Shown here one piece after another: positions 1 to 6,353 of a stretch of DNA of 14,134 bases. This stretch comes from Syntrophaceae bacterium UBA6112 (GTDB lineage: Bacteria; Desulfobacterota; Syntrophia; Syntrophales; UBA5619). Both the position numbers and the translations under genes were made by a program. The notes under the pieces were generated by a model. That model was not told the origin of the DNA. It did no database searches and was given only the letters and a program-made list of their open reading frames with translations. The DNA lies in assembly GCA_002423465.1 (NCBI GenBank), contig DIWG01000077.1:17152-31285 (forward strand), written 5' to 3'. Position 1 is the stretch's first letter. Each line of letters opens with the position of its first letter.

Positions 1-198
1 ACGGTCATTAAAACCTGGTCGCGCCGTTCCACCGTTACCCCGGAATTGATCGGACAGACCTTTGCGGTACACAACGGAAAGAAATTCATTCCGGTCTTCG
101 TGACCGAAAACATGGTCGGACACAAATTGGGTGAATTTGCACCGACCAGAACTTTTTACAGCCACGCCGGAGACCGCAAAACGAAGCTGCGCAAGTAG
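1..198 (+). CDS. rpsS: 30S ribosomal protein S19 (3' part)
   Basis: The reading frame is open from base 1 to a TAG at 196-198 and gives the last 65 residues of S19; roughly the first 27 residues lie outside the window. S19 binds the 3' domain of 16S rRNA with S13 in the head of the 30S subunit. The conserved block TWSRRSTVTPELIG, then AVHNGKKFIPVFVTENMVGH and KLGEFAPTRTF, is diagnostic. The basic C-terminal tail (GDRKTKLRK) is normal for the family. Its position directly before rplV is the standard S10 operon order. It is partial only because of the window edge. Confidence 0.97.
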   Translation, partial: TVIKTWSRRSTVTPELIGQTFAVHNGKKFIPVFVTENMVGHKLGEFAPTRTFYSHAGDRKTKLRK

Positions 199-250
199 AG
201 ATCTGCTCGGGTTTGGGGGGTTGTTTCCCATCGGCGGTTTGGAGTCACTT

Positions 251-583
251 ATGGAAGCAAAAGCAGTTGCCAAGTATATTCGGATGTCGCCGCAGAAGGT
301 GCGACTGGTCGTCGATCTGGTCAGGGGCAAACAGGTCGAGGAGGCGAAGAGGATTCTTCTTTTTACGAGAAAATATGCGGCCGATCCTGTGAGTAAAGTG
401 CTCCTGTCGGCGCTGGCCAATGCCAAGCAGAACCCGAACATCGACGAAAATATCTTGTACGTCAAGGAGATTTTTGTCGACCAGGGTCCAAGCTTGAAGC
501 GCTGGAGGGCAAGGGCTCAGGGAAGGGCGGCTTCGATCAAGAAGCGGATGAGTCACATCACCGTGGTCCTGGATGAACAGTAA
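251..583 (+). CDS. rplV: 50S ribosomal protein L22
   Basis: This 110-residue protein is the usual L22 length. L22 binds 23S rRNA, and its long beta hairpin lines the peptide exit tunnel. Visible signatures are the N-terminal AKYIRMSPQKVRLVVDLVRG block and the C-terminal hairpin region GPSLKRWRARAQGRA followed by KKRMSHITVVL. The frame stays open further upstream to an ATG at 131, but that would overlap rpsS. The ATG at 251 has GGAG at 241-244 with 6-base spacing and gives the family N-terminus MEAKAVAKYIR. It lies 52 bases after rpsS and 19 bases before rpsC. Confidence 0.97.
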   Translation: MEAKAVAKYIRMSPQKVRLVVDLVRGKQVEEAKRILLFTRKYAADPVSKVLLSALANAKQNPNIDENILYVKEIFVDQGPSLKRWRARAQGRAASIKKRMSHITVVLDEQ

Positions 584-602
584 GACTTGAGGAGGTGAGA
601 GG

Positions 603-1250
603 TTGGGGCAGAAGGTTAACCCGATCGGGTTGAGGTTGGGTGGTATCAAAACGTGGCGTTCTCAGTGGTTTTCGGAGAAGAATTATTCCGAGTTGCTCCA
701 TGAGGATCTGAAGATCAGGAAGTTTCTCAAAGCGAAACTCTACCACGCAGGTATCTCCAGGATAGAAATCGAAAGGGCTGCCAACAAGGCCAAGGTGAAT
801 ATCCATGCCGCCCGCCCCGGGATCATCATCGGGAAGAAGGGATCCGAGATCGAGAAATTGAAAAAGGATCTCGAGGCCGTCACCAAAAGCGAGGTGATTA
901 TCAATATCCTCGAAGTCCGCAAGCCGGAGATCGATGCCCAATTGGTCGCCGAAAATGTTGCACAGCAGTTGGAAAGGCGAATCGCTTTTCGCCGGGCAAT
1001 GAAGAAGTGTGTGACCTCTGCAATGAAATTCGGTGCAAAGGGCATTCGGGTCAATTGCGGTGGGCGCCTGGGCGGGGCGGAAATGGCGAGATCGGAATGG
1101 TATCGGGAGGGCCGTGTGCCCCTCCATACCCTGAGGGCGGATATCGATTGCGGTTTTACGGAGGCCCACACCGCCTATGGTCTGATCGGAGTCAAGGTTT
1201 TGATCTTCCACGGGGAGGTCTTGCCCGGTAAGAAAGAGGCGACCAAATAG
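603..1250 (+). CDS. rpsC: 30S ribosomal protein S3 (TTG start)
   Basis: S3 (215 residues) sits at the mRNA entry tunnel of the 30S subunit and contributes to helicase activity. The N-terminus MGQKVNPIGLRLGG is the family signature. A type-2 KH domain follows, with its GXXG loop as GKKG at about residues 77-80. The C-terminal S3 domain contains GIRVNCGGRLGGAEMAR and the block from EWYREGRVPLHTLRADIDCG. The start is TTG, chosen because it opens the family N-terminus and has a perfect GAGGAGGT at 589-596 six bases upstream. A 63-base gap separates it from rplP. Confidence 0.97.
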   Translation: MGQKVNPIGLRLGGIKTWRSQWFSEKNYSELLHEDLKIRKFLKAKLYHAGISRIEIERAANKAKVNIHAARPGIIIGKKGSEIEKLKKDLEAVTKSEVIINILEVRKPEIDAQLVAENVAQQLERRIAFRRAMKKCVTSAMKFGAKGIRVNCGGRLGGAEMARSEWYREGRVPLHTLRADIDCGFTEAHTAYGLIGVKVLIFHGEVLPGKKEATK

Positions 1251-1264
1251 GATTTACCGAGAGG

Positions 1265-1276
1265 CCGGCGTGCCGG
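1265..1276 (+). other. Short GC-rich palindrome between rpsC and rplP
   Basis: CCGGC-GT-GCCGG is a perfect inverted repeat in the 63-base gap between rpsC and rplP; as RNA it would fold as a 4-bp stem with a CGTG loop. No T-run follows, so it is not an intrinsic terminator. Its role is unknown and chance occurrence is possible in GC-rich sequence. Confidence 0.3.
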
Positions 1277-1313
1277 GACCAGGGATCAGCGAGCAGAACA
1301 GGGGTTTAGAACA

Positions 1314-1736
1314 ATGTTAATGCCGAAAAGGGTTAAATTCAGAAAATTACAGAGGGGCCGGATGAGCGGAAAAGCCACGCGCGGGAACACCGTAGCCTTC
1401 GGCGAGTACGCCCTTCAGGCGACCGAATGCGGTTGGATTACGGCCAGGCAGATTGAGGCGGCGCGTATTGCCATGACCCGGCACGTCAAGCGGGGAGGGA
1501 AGATCTGGATCCGGATTTTTCCGCACAAGTCCGTGACCAAGAAGCCTGCCGAAACCCGTATGGGAAAGGGAAAGGGCGCCCCGGAGGAGTGGGTGGCGGT
1601 GATCAAACCGGGCATCGTCCTCTATGAGATTGAAGGCGTTTCGAGGGAGATCGCCAAGGAGGCATTTACCCTGGCGGCCCATAAACTGCCCATCGGGACG
1701 CAGTTTGTATCGAGGGAGATATCTGATGAAAATTAA
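1314..1736 (+). CDS. rplP: 50S ribosomal protein L16
   Basis: L16 (140 residues) lies near the A-site finger and peptidyl-transferase centre of 23S rRNA. The sequence has the family N-terminus MLMPKRVKFRKLQRGR, the central IEAARIAMTRHVKRGGKIWI, and the MGKGKG loop that reaches toward the peptidyl-transferase centre. R82, just before MGKGKG, matches the arginine that is hydroxylated in some bacteria by family knowledge. A second ATG lies at 1320, but L16 proteins typically begin MLMPKR, so 1314 is chosen; AGGGG at about 1299-1303 is a plausible ribosome site. The 3' end overlaps rpmC by 11 bases. Confidence 0.97.
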   Translation: MLMPKRVKFRKLQRGRMSGKATRGNTVAFGEYALQATECGWITARQIEAARIAMTRHVKRGGKIWIRIFPHKSVTKKPAETRMGKGKGAPEEWVAVIKPGIVLYEIEGVSREIAKEAFTLAAHKLPIGTQFVSREISDEN

Positions 1737-1917
1737 AGAGATCAGAGATCTTAGCATTGATGAGTTGCACCAGAAGAACCGCGAGCTTGTCGAGGATTTA
1801 TTCAAGCTCCGTATGCGCAATGCCTCCGGGCAACTGGACTCCCCGGCCACGCTCGGCCACCTTCGCAGGGATATCGCCCGTGTCAGAACGATCCTGGTCG
1901 AAAAGGAGGTAAAGTAG
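1726..1917 (+). CDS. rpmC: 50S ribosomal protein L29
   Basis: L29 is a 63-residue two-helix protein at the exit of the peptide tunnel, next to L23 and close to the site where trigger factor and SRP dock. The sequence MKIKEIRDLSIDELHQK, then the RELVEDLFKLRMRNASGQL signature and the DIARVRTILVEKE C-terminal helix, are typical. A longer open frame reaches upstream into rplP. The ATG at 1726 is chosen because it gives the family N-terminus and is preceded by GAGGGAG. It begins 11 bases before the rplP stop, so it is probably translationally coupled to rplP. Confidence 0.96.
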   Translation: MKIKEIRDLSIDELHQKNRELVEDLFKLRMRNASGQLDSPATLGHLRRDIARVRTILVEKEVK

Positions 1918-2174
1918 TGGAACAACGCAGTAATAAGCTAACAATCAAGGGTATTGTTGTCAGCAGCAAGATGGATAAAACGGTTGTCGTTCGGGCGGAA
2001 AGACTCGTCAAGCATTCGGTCTTTCACAAGTATATCAAGCGATATGTCAAGTACAAGGCCCATGACGAGCAGAACGCCTGCCGGGTGGGTGACAAGGTTG
2101 TCATTGTTGAATCCCGTCCGTTGAGCAGAGACAAGCGGTGGCGGATGCTGGAGATCTTGGAAAAGACAAAGTAG
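1917..2174 (+). CDS. rpsQ: 30S ribosomal protein S17 (GTG start)
   Basis: S17 (85 residues) is an OB-fold primary binder of 16S rRNA that helps nucleate 30S assembly. The KGIVVSSKMDKTVVV strand region and the RLVKHSVFHKYIKR segment are family hallmarks, followed by CRVGDKVVIVESRPLSRDKRW. Translation starts at GTG, whose first G is the last base of the rpmC TAG (TAGTG). A strong AAGGAGGT lies at 1903-1910. In Escherichia coli this is the last gene of the S10 operon; here an 84-base gap follows before rplN. Confidence 0.97.
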   Translation: MEQRSNKLTIKGIVVSSKMDKTVVVRAERLVKHSVFHKYIKRYVKYKAHDEQNACRVGDKVVIVESRPLSRDKRWRMLEILEKTK

Positions 2175-2258
2175 ATTGCTTCAAGGCGTCGGGAGCCGGA
2201 CGATTGTTTACACCTCGCTCCTTACCTTTTGCCCCTTAAGCGCGATGGAGTATGGTTT

Positions 2259-2627
2259 ATGATTCAGATGCAAACGGTGTTGAACGTAGCGGATAATTCA
2301 GGCGCCAAGAAGGTGGCATGCATCAAGGTGTTGGGAGGATCCAAGAGACGATATGCCAGCTTGGGTGATGTCATCGTTATTGCCGTGAAGGAAGCCTTGC
2401 CGAATTCCAAGGTAAAAAAGGGCGATGTCATGAAGGCGGTCATTGTCAGAACGGTCAAAGAAGTGAGGAGGGCGGACGGCTCGTACCTGAAGTTTGATGA
2501 CAACTCCGCCGTTCTGATTACGAACCAGATGGAGCCGGTCGGAACGAGAATTTTCGGGCCGGTCGCGCGCGAGCTCCGGGCAAAACAGTTTATGAAGATC
2601 GTTTCCCTGGCTCCCGAGGTTTTATAG
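2259..2627 (+). CDS. rplN: 50S ribosomal protein L14
   Basis: L14 (122 residues, exactly the family length) is a beta-barrel protein at the 30S/50S interface that contacts 16S helix 14 and is the docking site of the silencing factor RsfS. MIQMQTVLNVADNSGAKK is the conserved start, and the FGPVARELRAKQFMKIVSLAPEVL end is canonical. The frame is open from a TTG at 2229, but the ATG at 2259 gives the family N-terminus and has GGAG at 2247-2250 with 8-base spacing. It is the first gene of the spc block. Confidence 0.97.
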   Translation: MIQMQTVLNVADNSGAKKVACIKVLGGSKRRYASLGDVIVIAVKEALPNSKVKKGDVMKAVIVRTVKEVRRADGSYLKFDDNSAVLITNQMEPVGTRIFGPVARELRAKQFMKIVSLAPEVL

Positions 2628-2661
2628 GATTTCAGGGAAGGGAGCGGCTGAGGAAAAAACG

Positions 2662-2982
2662 ATGCAGGAAAAACGATTAAAAAAAGGGGATACCGTCAAA
2701 ATAATCGCCGGTAAAGAAAAGGGCAAGACGGGGAAGATCCAGAGTACGATTCCCGATAAAGAACGGGTGACCATTGAAAAGGTGAACCTGATCAAAAGGC
2801 ACAAGAAGCCGGATGCGAAGGGCAAGGGCGGCATCGTCGAGAAGGAAGGGCCGATACACATTTCCAATGTGATGTATCTGTGCAACAAATGCGGTACCGG
2901 CGTCCGGATCGGGTACAAGATCCTCGAAGATGGGAAAAAGGTGCGTGTGTGCGCAAAATGTCACGAGATTTTGGATACATAG
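2662..2982 (+). CDS. rplX: 50S ribosomal protein L24, zinc-type (C+)
   Basis: L24 (106 residues) is an assembly-initiator protein that binds the 5' region of 23S rRNA. The N-terminal KOW motif is clear (KKGDTVKIIAGKEKGKTGKI, about residues 7-26). The C-terminal part holds two CXXC pairs, C74/C77 and C97/C100, spaced like a zinc ribbon. E. coli L24 lacks these cysteines, so this is the C+ form found in some bacteria. The ending GKKVRVCAKCHEILDT follows the usual L24 pattern. Ten bases separate it from rplE. Confidence 0.96.
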   Translation: MQEKRLKKGDTVKIIAGKEKGKTGKIQSTIPDKERVTIEKVNLIKRHKKPDAKGKGGIVEKEGPIHISNVMYLCNKCGTGVRIGYKILEDGKKVRVCAKCHEILDT

Positions 2983-2992
2983 GCTGGGGAAG

Positions 2993-3532
2993 ATGGCAAG
3001 ACTAAAAGATTATTATACCAAGGAAGTCGTTCCGGCTCTCATCAAGGAGTTCCATTACAAGAACCCAATGGAAGTTCCCAAGATCGTGAAGATCGTCGTC
3101 AACATGGGTCTTGGGGAGGCCATTCAGAACATCAAGATTCTGGACAGCGCCGTCGCGGAGTTGACCGCGATTGTCGGGCAGAAGCCGGTCATCACCAAGG
3201 CAAAGAAGTCCATTGCAACTTTCAAACTCCGCCAGGGGATGTCGATCGGTTGTTGCGTCACGCTGCGAAGGGAAAGGATGTACGAATTTTTCGACAGATT
3301 GGTCAGCGTCGCCCTTCCCCGAGTGCGCGATTTCCGCGGAATCCCGACCAAATCGTTTGACGGTAGGGGGAATTTTTCCCTGGGTCTGAAAGAACAGATC
3401 ATCTTTCCGGAGATCGAATACGACAAGATCGAAAAGGTCAGGGGAATGAATATTGCGATCGTCACCACGGCCAAGACGGATGATGAGGCGAGGCAATTGC
3501 TGAAACGGATGGGCATGCCGTTCAGGAACTAA
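2993..3532 (+). CDS. rplE: 50S ribosomal protein L5
   Basis: L5 (179 residues, standard length) binds 5S rRNA and contacts the P-site tRNA and S13 across bridge B1b. Visible signatures include the VPKIVKIVVNMGLGEA motif, the KAKKSIATFKLRQGMSIGC segment and the FPEIEYDKIEKVRGMNIAIVTTA C-terminal block. The frame extends upstream to 2930 inside rplX. MARLKDYYTKEVVPAL is the normal N-terminus, so the ATG at 2993 is chosen, although its Shine-Dalgarno (GGGGA, about 2 bases away) is poor. Coupling to rplX translation may compensate. In E. coli, S8 represses the spc operon at this junction; I could not recognise such a site in the 10-base gap. Confidence 0.97.
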   Translation: MARLKDYYTKEVVPALIKEFHYKNPMEVPKIVKIVVNMGLGEAIQNIKILDSAVAELTAIVGQKPVITKAKKSIATFKLRQGMSIGCCVTLRRERMYEFFDRLVSVALPRVRDFRGIPTKSFDGRGNFSLGLKEQIIFPEIEYDKIEKVRGMNIAIVTTAKTDDEARQLLKRMGMPFRN

Positions 3533-3561
3533 AAAACGGGAACGATCTCTGGAGGGGAAGA

Positions 3562-3747
3562 GTGGCAAAAACATCCTTGATTGTAAAGGCCAAGAGAAAA
3601 ATGAAATTTTCGGTTCGAAGCTACAACCGCTGTCCGATTTGCGGACGACCGAGAGCGTATTACCGGAAATTTGATATGTGTAGAATATGCCTTAGAAATT
3701 TATCCCTGAAGGGGGAAATTCCGGGCGTGATCAAGTCGAGCTGGTAG
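3562..3747 (+). CDS. rpsN: 30S ribosomal protein S14, type Z (zinc-binding, GTG start)
   Basis: This is the short 61-residue type-Z S14, also written rpsZ. It binds the 3' domain of 16S rRNA in the 30S head. C24-X2-C27 and C40-X2-C43 form the zinc site in the segment CPICGRPRAYYRKFDMCRIC. The C-terminus LSLKGEIPGVIKSSW is diagnostic. The long zinc-free form of many gammaproteobacteria has about 100 residues. The GTG start has GGAGGG at 3551-3556, five bases upstream. A zinc-independent paralogue may exist elsewhere in the genome but is not in this window. Confidence 0.97.
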   Translation: MAKTSLIVKAKRKMKFSVRSYNRCPICGRPRAYYRKFDMCRICLRNLSLKGEIPGVIKSSW

Positions 3748-3762
3748 AAAAGGAGCAACAAT

Positions 3763-4164
3763 ATGGGGATGACCGATCCGATCGCGGATATGCTCACCAG
3801 GATCAGAAATGCCAACCGCGTTCATTTCAAAAGTGTGGATGTTCTGAACTCGCGGATTAATCTGAGCATGGCGAAGGTATTGAAGAAATCCGGATACATC
3901 AGCGGTTATGACATCAAAAAGGATCCGCGAGCGTACGACGTTTTGCGAATCTATCTGAAATACCCGGATGCAAAGAGAACCGTGATGACCGATATTCAGC
4001 GGGTCAGCAAACCGGGAAGACGGGTTTATGTGAAAAGCATGAAAATCCCCCAGGTGCTCAACGGCTACGGCATATCCATCCTTTCTACCTCCAGGGGCGT
4101 GATGACGGATAAGGAAGCGAGAGAACTGAGTCTGGGTGGAGAACTGCTGTGCAATGTATGGTAA
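3763..4164 (+). CDS. rpsH: 30S ribosomal protein S8
   Basis: S8 (133 residues) is a primary binder of 16S rRNA helix 21 and in many bacteria represses the spc operon. The N-terminal MTDPIADMLTRIRNA block and the C-terminal GISILSTSRGVMTDKEAREL signature are clear. The start at 3763 (MGMTDPIADML) is favoured by AGGAG at 3751-3755 with 7-base spacing; an alternative ATG at 3769 would give MTDPIADML. The protein ends in CNVW, the usual family ending. It lies 15 bases after rpsN and 44 bases before rplF. Confidence 0.97.
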   Translation: MGMTDPIADMLTRIRNANRVHFKSVDVLNSRINLSMAKVLKKSGYISGYDIKKDPRAYDVLRIYLKYPDAKRTVMTDIQRVSKPGRRVYVKSMKIPQVLNGYGISILSTSRGVMTDKEARELSLGGELLCNVW

Positions 4165-4208
4165 GGTGATCATCCAGGTGAAGGCATTGCGAATCAAGAG
4201 AGGGCTTC

Positions 4209-4748
4209 ATGTCAAGAATTGGTAGAATACCCGTGGAAATTCCCGCTGGTGTAAAAATCAGCCGCGAACAATCCATGATCATGGTTGAGGGTCCCAAAGG
4301 AAAACTGGCCCTGAAAGTGCCCAAGGGCGTCGATGTTATTCTGGGCGACCGGGCGGTAGAGGTGACAAGGCCGTCCGACGGAAGGCTGGAGAGATCCTTT
4401 CATGGGCTGGTGCGAACCCTGGTGGCCAATATGGTTAAAGGGGTCAGTGTCGGATTCGAGAAGAAACTCGAGATCGCCGGAGTCGGATTCCGCGCGGAAG
4501 TTGGTGGGAACACGCTGAAACTGATCATCGGTTTTTCCGCGCCGGTCGAATATGCGATCCCGGAGGGAATCGAGATCAAGGTTGATAAATTGATCAATAT
4601 CGCGGTGTCCGGCATCGACAAGCAACTGGTCGGACGCGTTGCGGCGGAGATCCGGAGCCTCAAGAAACCGGAGCCGTACAAGGGCAAGGGCATCAAATAT
4701 GCGGGCGAGCAGATTCGACGCAAGGTCGGCAAATCCGTAGGCGCCTAA
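4209..4748 (+). CDS. rplF: 50S ribosomal protein L6
   Basis: L6 (179 residues) has two copies of a related fold and lies near the sarcin-ricin loop and the factor-binding site of the 50S subunit. The N-terminus MSRIGRIPVEIPAGVKI and the C-terminal signature PEPYKGKGIKYAGEQIRRK (about residues 156-174) are definitive. The ATG at 4209 follows GAGAGGG (about 4198-4204). A GC-rich hairpin lies downstream in the 52-base gap before rplR. Confidence 0.97.
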   Translation: MSRIGRIPVEIPAGVKISREQSMIMVEGPKGKLALKVPKGVDVILGDRAVEVTRPSDGRLERSFHGLVRTLVANMVKGVSVGFEKKLEIAGVGFRAEVGGNTLKLIIGFSAPVEYAIPEGIEIKVDKLINIAVSGIDKQLVGRVAAEIRSLKKPEPYKGKGIKYAGEQIRRKVGKSVGA

Positions 4749-4754
4749 GTTTCC

Positions 4755-4782
4755 GGTGCCGCCGGCTTTGTTCCGGCGCACC
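4755..4782 (+). other. Stable hairpin in the rplF-rplR gap
   Basis: The two arms GGTG-(C)-CGCCGG at 4755-4765 and CCGGCG-CACC at 4773-4782 can form ten base pairs with a single bulged C, closing a CTTTGTT loop. The following sequence (CCCGTAAAG) has no T-run, so this is not a standard intrinsic terminator. It ends 18 bases before the TTG start of rplR and just upstream of its AGAGGT ribosome site. It could be an RNA processing site or a translation-modulating structure; this role is inference. Confidence 0.5.
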
Positions 4783-4800
4783 CCGTAAAGAGGTAGGACA

Positions 4801-5166
4801 TTGGCAACGAAAAAAATTGAAAAAATCAGAAGCAAACGGAAGATGAGGGTGAGGGGAAAGGTGTCGGGTACCGAAAAGCGGCCCCGCCTTTCCGTATTCC
4901 GATCTGCGGTCCATATTTATGCCCAGGCCATTGCCGATGATTCCGGGAGGACCCTGGCGGAGGCCTCAACACTCAGCAAGGATCTGGCGGATTCTCTTGC
5001 CGGTCTGAAAAAAGTCGATGAGGCGAGGGCGGTGGGAAGACTCCTGGCAAAGCGTCTTCAGGATGCCGGTATCGAAGATGTTGTCTTCGACCGTGGCAGG
5101 TTTCTCTATCATGGCCGGGTGAAGGCTCTGGCCGATGGCGCGCGGGAGGCGGGGCTGAAATTTTAG
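4801..5166 (+). CDS. rplR: 50S ribosomal protein L18 (TTG start)
   Basis: L18 (121 residues) binds 5S rRNA with L5 and anchors it to the 50S central protuberance. The basic N-terminus (KIEKIRSKRKMRVRGKVSG), the GTEKRPRLSVFRSAVHIYAQ block, and the C-terminal FDRGRFLYHGRVKALADGAREAGL signature are typical. The start is TTG; it gives the family N-terminus and has AGAGGT about 8 bases upstream. It is followed by a 50-base gap before rpsE. Confidence 0.97.
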   Translation: MATKKIEKIRSKRKMRVRGKVSGTEKRPRLSVFRSAVHIYAQAIADDSGRTLAEASTLSKDLADSLAGLKKVDEARAVGRLLAKRLQDAGIEDVVFDRGRFLYHGRVKALADGAREAGLKF

Positions 5167-5216
5167 CCCGCAATTCGACAAATAACAACGAAGGATGATC
5201 GTAGGAAACGAAGATT

Positions 5217-5696
5217 ATGGAAGAATTGGAACTTCTCGACAGGGTGATCACGATAAACAGAACAGCCAAGGTGGTTAAGGGCGGGCGACGGTTCCGGTTC
5301 AGCGCCGTGGTTGTGGTCGGTGACGGAAAAGGCTCCGTCGGCGCCGGTCTGGGCAAGGCTCATGAAGTCCCTGAAGCGATTCGCAAAGGGATGGAGCAGG
5401 CCAAGAAGGCGATGACCCGGGTGGCGGTTGAAAACCGGACGATCCCCTACAGCGTTATCGGACATTACGGCGCCGGCAAAGTGCTTCTGAAGCCCGCAGC
5501 GGAAGGGACCGGGTTGATTGCGGGCGGCGCGGTACGCGCCGTGCTGGAAGTCGCCGGTGTTCACAATATATTGACGAAGTGCCTGGGATCGCATAATCCA
5601 CACAACTTGGTCAAGGCGACCATCGAGGGACTGGGGCAGTTGAGGGCGCCGGCCGAGATCCTTGCCGCCAGGGGAAAAGGGATAGCTGAAAATTAA
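5217..5696 (+). CDS. rpsE: 30S ribosomal protein S5
   Basis: S5 (159 residues) lies near the decoding centre, and with S3 and S4 it lines the mRNA entry channel. The N-terminal double-stranded-RNA-binding-like domain contains VVKGGRRFRFSAVVVVGDG and the GAGLGKAHEVPEAIRKG signature. The C-terminal domain has the GTGLIAGGAVRAVLEVAGV and LGSHNPHNLVKAT motifs. The KGGRRF loop is the region where spectinomycin-resistance changes occur in other bacteria; it looks wild-type. An AGGAAACGAAG stretch lies upstream of the ATG. The gene ends 18 bases before rpmD. Confidence 0.97.
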   Translation: MEELELLDRVITINRTAKVVKGGRRFRFSAVVVVGDGKGSVGAGLGKAHEVPEAIRKGMEQAKKAMTRVAVENRTIPYSVIGHYGAGKVLLKPAAEGTGLIAGGAVRAVLEVAGVHNILTKCLGSHNPHNLVKATIEGLGQLRAPAEILAARGKGIAEN

Positions 5697-5714
5697 GGCT
5701 GAAAGGGACAGGCT

Positions 5715-5912
5715 GTGGGTAAAATGCTCAAGATTACACTGGTTCATAGTTATATCGGCAGACCGGAAGCTCAGCGCAGGGTCCTTCGCGGCATGGGACT
5801 GGGCAAGATCAACCGAAGCGTGCTGTTGAATGATACACCGGAAATCCGCGGGATGATCCGGAAGGTCGATCACCTGGTGTCTGCGGTGGAAGTTGAGGGG
5901 AACGGTCAATGA
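5715..5912 (+). CDS. rpmD: 50S ribosomal protein L30 (GTG start)
   Basis: L30 is a small 50S protein; here it has 65 residues. The LKITLVHSYIGRPEAQRRVLRG core, then MGLGKINRSVLL and the IRGMIRKVDHLVSAVEV helix, are the L30 pattern. Translation is assigned to the GTG at 5715 because AAGGGA lies 6 bases upstream; an ATG at 5724 would give a 62-residue product closer to the usual length of about 60. The stop overlaps the rplO start as ATGA, which suggests coupling. Confidence 0.94.
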   Translation: MGKMLKITLVHSYIGRPEAQRRVLRGMGLGKINRSVLLNDTPEIRGMIRKVDHLVSAVEVEGNGQ

Positions 5913-6352
5913 ATCTGGGAACATTGAAACCACCGGAAGGTTCGCGGAAAAAGAGAAAAAGGGTCGGACGGGGCGACGGTTCGGGGCACGGCGGAACGTC
6001 CGGAAAGGGCGCCAAGGGTCAGAACGCCCGTTCGGGGCACAGTGTCCGGCCCAACTTTGAAGGGGGGCAGATGCCCATTACCCGAAGGATGCCCAAGAGG
6101 GGATTCAAAAATCCCATGAGACGGATCATCGCGATCGTCAATATAGAGCAGTTAAAGGGGTTGACCCAGGGAGCGCTGGTGGACAGGGAGTATCTGACGG
6201 CGGTCGGCCTCGTCTCGGGTCGGGTAGACGGGATCAAGGTCCTGGGAAACGGGGAGATCAATTTCCCCCTCTCTCTCAGCGTCGATAGGATCAGCCGCGG
6301 GGCAAGAACGAAGATTGAAGCCGCCGGCGGTAAAATTATAGAGGTCAGCTGA
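5909..6352 (+). CDS. rplO: 50S ribosomal protein L15
   Basis: L15 (147 residues) is a late-assembly 50S protein with a long Gly/Arg-rich N-terminal extension that winds through 23S rRNA. MNLGTLKPPEGSRKKRKRVG, followed by the GRGDGSGHGGTSGKGAKGQ segment and the EGGQMPITRRMPKRGF motif, is diagnostic. The C-terminal domain ends SRGARTKIEAAGGKIIEV. The ATG sits within the rpmD stop (ATGA overlap), and the TGA lies one base before the secY TTG, so rpmD-rplO-secY form a tightly coupled set. Confidence 0.97.
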   Translation: MNLGTLKPPEGSRKKRKRVGRGDGSGHGGTSGKGAKGQNARSGHSVRPNFEGGQMPITRRMPKRGFKNPMRRIIAIVNIEQLKGLTQGALVDREYLTAVGLVSGRVDGIKVLGNGEINFPLSLSVDRISRGARTKIEAAGGKIIEVS

Positions 6353-6353
6353 T

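Noticed and set aside
131..250. N-terminal extension of rplV from an ATG at 131.
   Set aside because: It would overlap rpsS and adds 40 residues unlike any L22; the ATG at 251 has a good ribosome site and the family N-terminus.
2176..2240. Promoter-like boxes (TTGCTT, TTTACA, TTGTTT) upstream of rplN.
   Set aside because: None has an acceptable -10 box at 16-18 bases distance.
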